A stretch of 64,000 nt of DNA, taken from positions 434,001 through 498,000 of the forward strand of contig CAMYAB010000001.1 of NCBI GenBank assembly GCA_947253625.1, given 5' to 3'. Positions 36,232 to 45,213 of the stretch are shown here, piece by piece. The notes beneath the pieces were generated by a model that searched no databases, was not told where the DNA came from, and was given only the letters and a program-made list of their open reading frames with translations. The stretch comes from an uncultured Porphyromonadaceae bacterium (lineage in GTDB: Bacteria; Bacteroidota; Bacteroidia; Bacteroidales; Porphyromonadaceae). Both the position numbers and the translations under genes were made by a program. Within the stretch, counting starts at the first letter, position 1; every line of letters begins with the position of its first letter.

Positions 36232-36686
36232 TCCAACGCAAGCAGACCCTATACCTCCTCGCATCAGGGCTACTGATGCTGATCCCAATATTTCTACCCA
36301 TGCTGGTCCTCACCGATGGGACCAGTCTCTACAGCTTTGGGAGCACCGGTTTTGCGACAGCCGGGGGCGAGATCGTATCCCCCTCATGGGCTTTACTCGG
36401 GTTGAATGTCCTCGTGATCCTACTGAGCTTGGTGACGATCTTTTTATTCAACAACCGAGTATTGCAGATGCGTATCACGGTGTTTAGCTTGATCCTGAAG
36501 TTTGGATTTTATGGGCTGGGGGTCTTTTACTGCTATAGCTTCAACAACCAACCTGACCTCATGAGCAACATGGGGATCCGGCTTCCGCTGGCGATCCCTC
36601 TGATCTGCATGATCCTAGACTATCTGGCACACCGCGCCATCGCTATAGACGAGCAGACCATCCGCTACATGCACCGATTGCGGTAA
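36228..36686 (+). CDS. DUF4293 four-helix membrane protein
   Basis: 152 residues. MIQRKQTLYLLASGLLMLIPIFLPM is the hallmark beginning of the DUF4293 family of Bacteroidota. Four predicted membrane helices (about 8-27, 55-77, 85-105, 118-135). The family has no known function and usually sits just after rpoZ. The start overlaps rpoZ. Confidence 0.85.
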   Translation: MIQRKQTLYLLASGLLMLIPIFLPMLVLTDGTSLYSFGSTGFATAGGEIVSPSWALLGLNVLVILLSLVTIFLFNNRVLQMRITVFSLILKFGFYGLGVFYCYSFNNQPDLMSNMGIRLPLAIPLICMILDYLAHRAIAIDEQTIRYMHRLR

Positions 36687-36704
36687 ATCTACAGACACGC
36701 CGAC

Positions 36705-37094
36705 ATGCTACCCACCCTACTCACTCTCTCCATCCTACTCCTCCTAGTCATAGCCATGGTCGTGGCCATGCGTCGCTACCGCCAAAGGACCGATGGGACA
36801 GCAGATGAGCTCGAGCGGTGTACAGCGGGAGGCAGTTGCTGTGGCGGAGTAAACTGCCACCGCAAGCACACCAAGGTGGACACCCCCACGTACTTCGAGG
36901 ACGAGGAGCTGGACCGCTACCGTGGCAAAAAAGCCACAGACTACAGTCCGGACGAGGTGGCAGAGTGGGCAGATGTGCTCACCACCCTTAGGCCAAATGA
37001 GGTGGCAGAGTGGGTAACCAGTATCCACCGGAGACAGCTACACATCCCCGACGCACTTCGAGAGAATGTGACCCAACGACTAAAAGAGGCCTAG
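36705..37094 (+). CDS. Small membrane-anchored Cys-rich conserved protein
   Basis: 129 residues: one N-terminal membrane helix (LLTLSILLLLVIAMVVAM), a short basic stretch, then a Cys cluster (Cys39, Cys45, Cys46, Cys51 in ERCTAGGSCCGGVNC) that may bind metal, and a soluble helical tail with a repeated phrase EVAEWADVL/EVAEWVTSI. I recognise the arrangement from other Bacteroidota but not a function. It is 19 bp before the ZnuB-like permease gene, so a metal-related role is possible. Confidence 0.65.
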   Translation: MLPTLLTLSILLLLVIAMVVAMRRYRQRTDGTADELERCTAGGSCCGGVNCHRKHTKVDTPTYFEDEELDRYRGKKATDYSPDEVAEWADVLTTLRPNEVAEWVTSIHRRQLHIPDALRENVTQRLKEA

Positions 37095-37113
37095 TACCCT
37101 CACAGGATCGGCA

Positions 37114-37923
37114 ATGGATCTCCTACACTACAGTTTCTTCCAGAACGCACTACTCGGTGTCCTCCTCACGGGGATTGTCACCGGCATCCTCGGCAGCTAC
37201 ATCGTGGTCCGTCGCATGGTGTTCATCTCCGGAGGGATTACACACAGTTCATTTGCCGGACTGGGACTAGGCTTCATGCTGGGCCAATCTCCGGTACTGT
37301 ATGCCATGATATCGGCCGTCCTCAGCGGGATAGGGGTGGAAGCTTTGGCACAAAAGGGGGCAGTCCGCTCCGACTCGGCCATCGCAACCATTTGGAGTTT
37401 TGGCATGGCACTGGGGGTCCTATTCACGTTTCTCACTCCGGGTTACACTCCGGGGCTGTCGTCATTTCTTTTTGGCAACATCCTACTCATCACCAAGACA
37501 GACCTACTACTACTGGCCGTATTTTTGCTGGTGACCATCCCCTTGGTCTGCCTATTTTACTTCCCATTACTCTACGTCTCCTTTGACCCCGACTACGCTC
37601 AGACGAGAGGACTGCCGGTGACCCTCTACCGCTACGCCATGATGGTCTGGATCTGTGTCGGCATCGTCCTAAGCATACGGGTGATGGGGATCATGATGCT
37701 GATGAGCATGCTCACGATCCCACAGATGACGGTCAATCTATTTAGCTCCGACTTCAAGAAAATCCTCACCTTCTCCTGTCTGCTCAGTGTATTGGCGACA
37801 CTGGCCGCACTTTTTTGCAGCTACTACCTCAACCTCCCGACCGGTGCACTATCTGTGCTCCTACTCTCTCTGGTCTTTTTTGCATGTAGGGGGCTGGGCC
37901 TGCTGAGCACGAGGAGGGGCTGA
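37114..37923 (+). CDS. ZnuB/MntB-type metal ABC transporter permease
   Basis: 269 residues, eight or so membrane helices. Signatures of the ABC-3 family: ALLGVLLTGIVTGILGSYIVVRRMVFISGGITHSSFAGLGLG at the start, SIRVMGIMMLMSMLTIPQMT in the second half. It should be the membrane pore for zinc, manganese or iron. The ATPase and binding-protein genes are not nearby; single-gene placement of this permease is common in Bacteroidota. Metal not readable. Confidence 0.85.
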   Translation: MDLLHYSFFQNALLGVLLTGIVTGILGSYIVVRRMVFISGGITHSSFAGLGLGFMLGQSPVLYAMISAVLSGIGVEALAQKGAVRSDSAIATIWSFGMALGVLFTFLTPGYTPGLSSFLFGNILLITKTDLLLLAVFLLVTIPLVCLFYFPLLYVSFDPDYAQTRGLPVTLYRYAMMVWICVGIVLSIRVMGIMMLMSMLTIPQMTVNLFSSDFKKILTFSCLLSVLATLAALFCSYYLNLPTGALSVLLLSLVFFACRGLGLLSTRRG

Positions 37924-37929
37924 CTGCCG

Positions 37930-38982
37930 GTGCAGGGCCGACACCATATCCTCCTACTCCTACTGCTCCCGCTACTCTGTGCCGGCTGTGCCCTCTCCGA
38001 CACGGTCCGCAGGCTCAACACCCGCTATGGACTGACCCAAAGCGTCGGGGCCCTCCAAGCCCAAGCCCTGGAGGAGTACACCTGCCCCGACAGCATACGG
38101 ACCCTCTACCCTCTCACACGGGCGCACCAGGATGAGGCTGAGCGCTACCTGGCGACAGCCCTGGAAATCGGTGACACCACGCTAATCCTACAGCTCGGAC
38201 GCCTACTGGGACGGGGTGACTTGGTACTCCACTTTGCACCGGCAGCCGACCGACCGGCACGTGCCGAGGGGGCCCTCCTCATCGGCAACTACGGTGAAGC
38301 ACTACGCCTCTCCCTAGGAGACAAGGCACTCACAGCCACCCAAGCCATGGCACACCTGATGCTGGGAGACACAGCCAAGGCAGTGCTCCTACTGGAAAAG
38401 TCACTCGACACGGTGGCAAAAGAGACCGGACTGACCGCACTGAGACTCCTGCAACATCTGAAGCCAAGTGACCCAACCATCCGAGAACGTCTCTACCGAG
38501 CCACCCCCCTTGATGCCGAAAAGGTCTATCTGGAGATTTTGTCCATGGCCAAACGACCGACCGACAAGCAAATAATCCGGAACTATGCCCAAAGGCTCCT
38601 CGATACCCGTAATCGGACAACGCTCTGGGAATACTCCACAGAGGCACTGAGTCCCTATCTTGTGCAACATGGACTCTTTGTGGCTCTCTACGACCTACAA
38701 GGGCTACTGGATAAGCAGACAGACACCCCCTACCGCCTTATCCTACAACATACAGAGGAGATCAACCTCCTACGCTCCTACGAGGCCGGGGAGGTCCCCG
38801 ATCCCATACCGCATGACAAGCCTAGGAGTTTTAGGCAACGCTACGGGTCTGTCGAGCGGGTTCCCAACTGGGCCATGACCTACCATCGCGGACAATCCGC
38901 TACCCTCCCTATCCCCCTTTCTCCCAAAGAGTACCAACTGATACGGAGCAAGATCAGCAAGTTTTTTTCCGACCGACCGTAG
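37930..38982 (+). CDS. Helical (TPR-like) lipoprotein of unknown function
   Basis: 350 residues from a GTG start, 6 bp after the permease stop. Lipoprotein signal LLLLLLPLLCAGC (lipid Cys20). The rest is alpha-helical with degenerate TPR-like pairs (AEGALLIGNYGEALRLSLGDKAL, MAHLMLGDTAKAVLLLEKSLD). The C-terminal RSFRQRYGSVERVPNWAMTYHRG is a distinctive non-helical tail. No catalytic motif. Last gene of the bamD run. I do not assign a function. Confidence 0.65.
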   Translation: MQGRHHILLLLLLPLLCAGCALSDTVRRLNTRYGLTQSVGALQAQALEEYTCPDSIRTLYPLTRAHQDEAERYLATALEIGDTTLILQLGRLLGRGDLVLHFAPAADRPARAEGALLIGNYGEALRLSLGDKALTATQAMAHLMLGDTAKAVLLLEKSLDTVAKETGLTALRLLQHLKPSDPTIRERLYRATPLDAEKVYLEILSMAKRPTDKQIIRNYAQRLLDTRNRTTLWEYSTEALSPYLVQHGLFVALYDLQGLLDKQTDTPYRLILQHTEEINLLRSYEAGEVPDPIPHDKPRSFRQRYGSVERVPNWAMTYHRGQSATLPIPLSPKEYQLIRSKISKFFSDRP

Positions 38983-39157
38983 AATGACTACCCACAAAAG
39001 GGGCAAAGGCGACAAGATCAGGGGGCGACCTTCTCTCGCATAACGTGATCGACCGAAGAGCCGGATTTTGGGAATAACATCCTCTTTGCAAAAAATTTCG
39101 TACCTTTTGGAAGGAATTGACTAAAATAGGCTAACTCATTCAAATCAATACAAACAA

Positions 39158-42100
39158 ATGAATAATCAGTCACACTTTCGCTCACTACTGATGACGGCTT
39201 TGTTGCTCCTGACCTTTCCTCTTTTTGGTCAAGTAAGGCATCAAGTAACCCTGAACCTGGATGATGCCACGGTAGCCCAGGTCCTCAAGGCTATCGAGGC
39301 ACAGACAGACTATCGCTTTAGCTACACACCACACGATGTACTGAGTGGCGTCACCAAGAGGGTCCGCATATCGGTAACCAATGGCAAAATAGACGATGTC
39401 CTCAATGGTGTTTTTAGTGGCACAGACCTCAGATACTCACGCAATGGGATGCAAATACGTGTCAGCAGCAGTCGCAGTCACTGGCAAACCATACGGGGAA
39501 AAATCCTCGACAGCAGTGGTCAGCCCCTCCCCGGAGCAACCGTGCGCGTCAAAGGAACCAAGAGCGGAGCCGTGGCTGATGTGGATGGCAACTACACCGT
39601 ACAAGTCCCCAGCCTGGAGTCAGTGGTACTGGTCTGTACCTTTGTGGGTATGCAAGCCAAGGAGGTGACCCCCACCTCCACACTGGTCAATGTCATCCTC
39701 CAAGATGACACAAAGACCCTCCAAGGCGTAGAGGTGGAGAGTACCGGCTACCAAGACACCGACAAGCGACTGTCGACCTCATCGGTGGTGACAATCGATG
39801 CCGGCAAGGTACTCACCTCCAATGTGTCGACCATCGACAATATGCTCATGGGCAAGATCCCCGGCATGACCGTCCTGACCGACATCAGCACCCCCGGAGC
39901 CGCCGCCAAGATACGCGTGCGTGGGGTGTCGACACTATCCGGAAGCCGTGACCCACTATGGGTAGTGGATGGTATCATACTCGATGACCCGGTACCGTTG
40001 TCGGCCGAGGAAATCAACTCACTGGACAACGTCAACCTCATCGGCAACGCTATCTCCGGACTCAACCCAATGGATATCGAGAAAATCGACGTCCTGAAAG
40101 ATGCAGCCGCCACAGCTATCTACGGTGTGAGAGCGGCCAACGGAGTGATCGTGGTCACGACCAAAAAGGGATCAGAGGGACGTTTTTCGGTCAACTACAG
40201 CGGTAGCCTCACCTTTAGTCAACGCCCTAACTACGGCCAAATGAACCTCATGAACTCCAAGGAGCGCATAGAGCTCTCCAAAGAGATCGAGGCACGTCAC
40301 CTGGCCTACCCTTTTGCCGTATCCAGAATCGGATATGAGGGACTCCTGATGGACTTCTACGATCGTAAGCTGAACGAAGAGCAGTTTTTGGAAGCCGTGA
40401 AACATCTCGAAGAGGTCAATACCGACTGGTTCGGCCTGATGTTTCACAATATTATTCAACAACGGCACAACGTCAGCATCAGTGGAGGCACCGAAAAGAT
40501 GACTTACTATGCATCGGGCAACATCAATATAGACCCGGATGTGATCCAAGGAAAAGGGGTACAGTCCTACAACGGAATGATCAAGCTCAATCTACGCCCG
40601 ACCAAGAAAATAACCGGACAACTCCAACTGAGGACTAACGGTAGCACCAAAGACTACACCTACCCAACCATATCTCCATACCGCTATGCGCTCCAGACCT
40701 CCAGAGCAATACCGGCATACGATGAAGAGTGCCAACGTGTCTTTTACAACGACCAGCAGGGACACAACACACAGCTACTCTTCAACATGATGAATGAGCT
40801 AGACCACACCGGCGACCAACTAAAGACCAATGGCTACAACATGACCGCCTTCCTGGAGTACCGCCCGATCACTGATCTCAAGATCAACACGACGTTTGGG
40901 CTCAACATGAGCAACACTCAGCAAAAAATCTGGTTCGACGAGCGCAGCTATGAGGCGGCCAAGCTCAGGAGAGTCAACTATGGCGATCCATTGCCTACGA
41001 CCAAAACCTACTATGAGCAACAAGCTCTCCTCCCCTACGGTGGTAAGCTCCAAAGCAACAACATGCGCAACATGAGCTGGCAATGGCGTATGCAGATGCT
41101 CTACAACTGGAGACCACTTGAGGGACACACACTGTCCATCAACATTGGTCCGGAGATACGATCCATCCGATACAGCGGAGTCAACAGCACGCAGTTTGGC
41201 TACCTCCCCGACAGAGGCGAGACATTTATGTTCATCGACCCGGGCAAATGGCTTGCCCATCGCGAGATGCTTCGCAACAACCCGGATCGAGTGACCAACC
41301 GTCTATCCAACTTCGTATCAATCTTCTCCAATATTACGTACTCATACCTCTGGAAGTACATCCTGACATTCAATGTGCGCGCAGAAGGCTCCAACAAGTT
41401 TGGACAAGATCCCAAGGCACGCTTTCTGCCGATTTGGTCTCTATCCGGCCGGTGGAACATCCACGAAGAAAACTTCCTGAAAGATACCCCATGGATCAAT
41501 ATGCTTGCGCTAAAAGCCTCGTATGGTCTGCAGGGAAATGTATCGGATGAGCAGACGCCCAACCTCATCATGAGATTTGGAGAATACGAGGAGCTATCCG
41601 GTCTCTTTCAGAGCTACATCACCAAGCTCCCCAACCCCTATCTGAGATGGGAGAAAAACACCTCGTACAATCTAGGGTTTGAGACAGCACTATTCAACAA
41701 CCGACTGACATTCAACATCGACTACTACCAACGTGTGGGTACCGACCAGCTGATCAACAAGAGTGTCTCACGGACCCTCGGCAAAAGCAATGTCCAAATC
41801 AATGCCGGAACACTGAAGAACGAAGGAGTGGACTTCATGCTCACAGCCGTCCCCGTACGTACCAAAGATTGGACCTGGACACTCAACCTAAACGGTGGAT
41901 GGAACCAAAACATCGTAACCGATGGTGGCGTCAACACCCAATACACCTACCCACAGTACCTGAATGGCTCCATCATCATGGACGGAGAGTCTGTCAATAC
42001 CTTCTACTCCTACCGATTCAAAGGGCTGACCGATGCCGGACTTCCCGACTTTTATGGATTGGATCCAAAAGATCAAGGGAATTCGCAAGAGGAGTTTTTC

Positions 42101-42709
42101 AAGAAAGTGATGGTCAACTCCGGACGCAGAGTCCCGATCTCACAAGGCGGAGTGGGGACTTCTCTGAGATGGAGAGACCTCACGCTCAACCTTTTCTTTA
42201 GCTACAGCGTGGGCAACAAGGTACGCCTCAACGATCTCTACTCTGATGCCGGACAACGGACTCCCAAGCCACAGCAAAACCTCTCGGCTGACCTAGTCAA
42301 CAGGTGGCGCAAACCGGGCGACGAAGCACACACCAATATTCCGGTAGTCACCAATGAAACACTGGACGATGTCCGATACAAAGAGTTTAATCCCCTGACC
42401 GGCGAATCCGGAATCTACAAATACTCCTTTGCCGACAACCGCTGGCAAATGTACAACAAGAGTGATCTGCGTGTCGTTGATGGCAGCCACATTCGACTGA
42501 GAAGTGCCTCCCTGTCGTGGCTGGTGCCCACCAACCTCATCGAAAAGACACGAGTACTCAAGTCTGCCAACATCAGGCTAGAGGGATACAACCTCTTCTT
42601 GATAGCCTCTCCCGCACTCAAAGGACAGGATCCCTCACAGATGACACTAGGATCACGGACTACACCACCATTGCCATCCTTTGCTCTGTCCGTGAATCTA
42701 TCATTCTAA
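39158..42709 (+). CDS. SusC/RagA-family receptor with N-terminal STN domain
   Basis: 1183 residues. After the signal peptide comes an STN domain (~28-105, LNLDDATVAQVLKAIEAQTDYRFSY), then the regulatory-like domain (~113-195, GKILDSSGQPLPGATVRVKG), plug (KIDVLKDAAATAIYGVRAANGVIVVTTKKG) and barrel ending in VNLSF. The STN domain normally contacts a FecR-type anti-sigma factor to signal substrate presence; no FecI/FecR pair is seen beside it. It leads the four-gene operon with SusD, a metallohydrolase-like lipoprotein and a metalloprotease, so a peptide or protein substrate is plausible. Confidence 0.94.
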   Translation: MNNQSHFRSLLMTALLLLTFPLFGQVRHQVTLNLDDATVAQVLKAIEAQTDYRFSYTPHDVLSGVTKRVRISVTNGKIDDVLNGVFSGTDLRYSRNGMQIRVSSSRSHWQTIRGKILDSSGQPLPGATVRVKGTKSGAVADVDGNYTVQVPSLESVVLVCTFVGMQAKEVTPTSTLVNVILQDDTKTLQGVEVESTGYQDTDKRLSTSSVVTIDAGKVLTSNVSTIDNMLMGKIPGMTVLTDISTPGAAAKIRVRGVSTLSGSRDPLWVVDGIILDDPVPLSAEEINSLDNVNLIGNAISGLNPMDIEKIDVLKDAAATAIYGVRAANGVIVVTTKKGSEGRFSVNYSGSLTFSQRPNYGQMNLMNSKERIELSKEIEARHLAYPFAVSRIGYEGLLMDFYDRKLNEEQFLEAVKHLEEVNTDWFGLMFHNIIQQRHNVSISGGTEKMTYYASGNINIDPDVIQGKGVQSYNGMIKLNLRPTKKITGQLQLRTNGSTKDYTYPTISPYRYALQTSRAIPAYDEECQRVFYNDQQGHNTQLLFNMMNELDHTGDQLKTNGYNMTAFLEYRPITDLKINTTFGLNMSNTQQKIWFDERSYEAAKLRRVNYGDPLPTTKTYYEQQALLPYGGKLQSNNMRNMSWQWRMQMLYNWRPLEGHTLSINIGPEIRSIRYSGVNSTQFGYLPDRGETFMFIDPGKWLAHREMLRNNPDRVTNRLSNFVSIFSNITYSYLWKYILTFNVRAEGSNKFGQDPKARFLPIWSLSGRWNIHEENFLKDTPWINMLALKASYGLQGNVSDEQTPNLIMRFGEYEELSGLFQSYITKLPNPYLRWEKNTSYNLGFETALFNNRLTFNIDYYQRVGTDQLINKSVSRTLGKSNVQINAGTLKNEGVDFMLTAVPVRTKDWTWTLNLNGGWNQNIVTDGGVNTQYTYPQYLNGSIIMDGESVNTFYSYRFKGLTDAGLPDFYGLDPKDQGNSQEEFFKKVMVNSGRRVPISQGGVGTSLRWRDLTLNLFFSYSVGNKVRLNDLYSDAGQRTPKPQQNLSADLVNRWRKPGDEAHTNIPVVTNETLDDVRYKEFNPLTGESGIYKYSFADNRWQMYNKSDLRVVDGSHIRLRSASLSWLVPTNLIEKTRVLKSANIRLEGYNLFLIASPALKGQDPSQMTLGSRTTPPLPSFALSVNLSF

Positions 42710-42725
42710 AAAACACAGCTACAAT

Positions 42726-44210
42726 ATGAAGACAATGCATACACACAATCCTTTCTCCATTGCGATCCTCATACTATCCCTACTGCTCAGTGGATGTAGC
42801 CACTTTTTGGATGAATACTCGCAAGACGAGCGAAAGCCAAGCACCACAGGAGACTATAGCGAGATACTTTTTGGTGAAGGCTACTTCAAAAACACCTCGC
42901 TACCCTATCGTTACCTTGCTCTCTTGAGCGATGATGTGACCGCTGCAAGCAACCTCCGAAACAGAAGTGGCGAAGACACCCGGCAAGTGGCATACGGCTA
43001 CTACACCTGGCAGGCCAACCCCGAAGTCTCACCTCGTGGCACACTCAATGCGGATATGACCTGGGAGCAGTTTTACCACCAGATCCTTACCGCCAATGTC
43101 GTCCTTGCGCAGCTCAAGTCTATGGTCGGAACAGATGCCGAAAAAGCGCAGCTCGAGGGCGAAGCCTATGCCATCAAGCTAAACGCCTACTTCATGCTCA
43201 CCAACATCTATGGCCAACCCTACACTCCGGCCACAGCAGGCAACGTACTAGGCGTACCGATCAACAACCACTCCTACTCCGAGGACACCAACTTCCCCCG
43301 AGCCACTGTCAAAGAAAACTACCAAGAGATGATTCACTGCCTCGAATCCGCACTGAAAGCCTTCGAACGCTCCGAAAACAAGCTCAACACCTTCAGGTGG
43401 AATGCCCCTGCAGTCTGCATCCTTGGATCAAGGCTCTACCTATACATGCAAGACTGGGACAATGCCATAAAGTATGCCGACCTCGCTATCAGGCAAAACC
43501 CCAACCTCTATGACCTCAACTCAAAAGCACCCCTCGGCGATGATGACAAAAATGCTTTTATCAGCAAAAACAATAAGGAAATTTGCTTCCAGCAAGGATT
43601 TTACCAGTCCGAGTTTTTGTCCATCGAAAACCTCTACTACTTCACCGCCTCCCAAGATCTATTGGACACCTACCAAGAGGGAGACCTACGCTACTACAAC
43701 AACAAGGGCGAGTATCTGCGGACCAAAAAGGTACGCGTGGGTGGCGGATGGTTTGCTCCCCCCACATACAAGTACTTCACACAGGCCAAAAAGAACGGCA
43801 TAGACACCGACACCCATACCTACGGGTACACCATCCGGACCTCCGAGGCGTATCTCAATCGTGCAGAAGCCTATGCACAAAAAGGAGAGACCCAAAAAGC
43901 GATGCAGGACCTCAACCACCTCCGGGCCGCACGTATCCGGCCGGATCACGCACAGCTCCAAGCACCAAGCGACCAAGCCGGACTCATACAGCTAGTCCGT
44001 GACGAACGACGTCGCGAGCTCTGCTTTGAGTTTCACAGATGGTTTGACCTAAGACGTTGGGATCAGCCAAGCATCACTCACTCCTACATCACCTCATCCG
44101 GAAAAGAAGAGGTGCGAGAAGACTTTACACTCAACGCCAACGACCCACGGTACACCCTACCCATACCCCGAATGGTACTCAACTCCGACAAGGCTCTGAC
44201 CACAAAATAA
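42726..44210 (+). CDS. SusD/RagB-family lipoprotein of the metalloprotease operon
   Basis: 494 residues; lipoprotein signal ILILSLLLSGC. Family features: AYAIKLNAYFMLTNIYGQPYTP, AYLNRAEAYAQKGETQKAMQDLNHLRAARI, RDERRRELCFEFHRWFDLRRW and the closing RYTLPIPRMVLNSD. Starts 16 bp after SusC. The RagB-like shape fits peptide import, and the protease genes downstream point the same way. Confidence 0.93.
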   Translation: MKTMHTHNPFSIAILILSLLLSGCSHFLDEYSQDERKPSTTGDYSEILFGEGYFKNTSLPYRYLALLSDDVTAASNLRNRSGEDTRQVAYGYYTWQANPEVSPRGTLNADMTWEQFYHQILTANVVLAQLKSMVGTDAEKAQLEGEAYAIKLNAYFMLTNIYGQPYTPATAGNVLGVPINNHSYSEDTNFPRATVKENYQEMIHCLESALKAFERSENKLNTFRWNAPAVCILGSRLYLYMQDWDNAIKYADLAIRQNPNLYDLNSKAPLGDDDKNAFISKNNKEICFQQGFYQSEFLSIENLYYFTASQDLLDTYQEGDLRYYNNKGEYLRTKKVRVGGGWFAPPTYKYFTQAKKNGIDTDTHTYGYTIRTSEAYLNRAEAYAQKGETQKAMQDLNHLRAARIRPDHAQLQAPSDQAGLIQLVRDERRRELCFEFHRWFDLRRWDQPSITHSYITSSGKEEVREDFTLNANDPRYTLPIPRMVLNSDKALTTK

Positions 44211-44220
44211 AAGACCAGCC

Positions 44221-45162
44221 ATGAGAAAAAACAGACACTACCTCTACTGCGCCATCGTAGCCGGCACAGCTGCCCTCAGTGGTTGCTACCACGAAGCCCC
44301 CATCTACTCGGAGCTCGGACACCCAAAGTACGAGATCCAAGATGGGACTGACTACGTCACACACACCATATACCAGATCAAACAAGAGACCGGGATCCAA
44401 GTCATCTACGACTTCACACCAGGAGACGCACTATGGGACCTCGGGACACCGATGACCAAGGGCTTTGGCAAAAAAATCTATATCCCAATCGACAAAAACG
44501 ACCCCACGGATATGGCCATGCTGGAGCCCAACCTCAAGTACATCAAAGAAAACTTCTTGGATGCCTACGACACTGAGTTCAAAAAGAAGTACTTCCCCGT
44601 CCGGATATTCCTTGCCGACTCCCTCAAGCGCAACAAGAGCGTCGAGGACTTTGCCTACATAGCCAGAGACCACATTGCGATCAACCTGTACAAGGAAAAC
44701 GAATCGATGCGACGCCCCACCGGCATCCCGAGAGTCACCACCAAAGAAGAGTACTTCACCCAGCTGGCCCCACAGCTACACAGCAGCTTGTGGCAATTTG
44801 TCTTCACTCACCGTCTAGCCTACCCCAATAGTTTCCACGCCTTCTCAAGCGAGTACTACACCCACAACCTAGGCGAGAGAAAAGATCCAAGGTACGACAT
44901 CAGGATGGCCGGATTTTGGACCTACGACGAGGCCAACTCCTTCAAGTACTACAAAGCGATTGATGCCGCCACCGACATCGCGGACTACATCTACCGCATG
45001 ACCAGCATGTCCGAAGATGAAATAGTACAAGCCGCCGGCGGGTACCAGATCATGATCGACAAATACAACGCACTGCGACAGGCCATCAAGGACCTCACCG
45101 GCATCGACCTACAAGAGATCGGCAATGCCACAGCACGCAAAAGGCAACAGCCACAACCCTAA
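44221..45162 (+). CDS. Substrate-import-associated metallohydrolase-family lipoprotein lacking the zinc site
   Basis: 313 residues; lipoprotein signal ending LSGC, 10 bp after susD. Length, position beside SusD and C-terminal half match the Bacteroidota SusCD-linked HExxH lipoproteins (putative zinc-binding metallopeptidase). But where HExxH belongs, the sequence reads SLWQFVFTHRLAYPNSFHAF, and the later third-ligand region reads AIDAATDIADYIYRM. All expected ligands are replaced and no HExxH occurs anywhere. I infer a catalytically dead member kept as a binding subunit; the frame is intact, so it is not a pseudogene. Confidence 0.7.
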   Translation: MRKNRHYLYCAIVAGTAALSGCYHEAPIYSELGHPKYEIQDGTDYVTHTIYQIKQETGIQVIYDFTPGDALWDLGTPMTKGFGKKIYIPIDKNDPTDMAMLEPNLKYIKENFLDAYDTEFKKKYFPVRIFLADSLKRNKSVEDFAYIARDHIAINLYKENESMRRPTGIPRVTTKEEYFTQLAPQLHSSLWQFVFTHRLAYPNSFHAFSSEYYTHNLGERKDPRYDIRMAGFWTYDEANSFKYYKAIDAATDIADYIYRMTSMSEDEIVQAAGGYQIMIDKYNALRQAIKDLTGIDLQEIGNATARKRQQPQP

Positions 45163-45213
45163 TCACACTACATACCGACTAAAAGAAAACAAGCACAACA
45201 CATCATCAGATCC

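Noticed and set aside
44221..45162. Pseudogene call for the HExxH-less lipoprotein
   Set aside because: The frame, signal peptide and downstream spacing are all intact; only the metal ligands changed, which fits a pseudo-enzyme better than decay.
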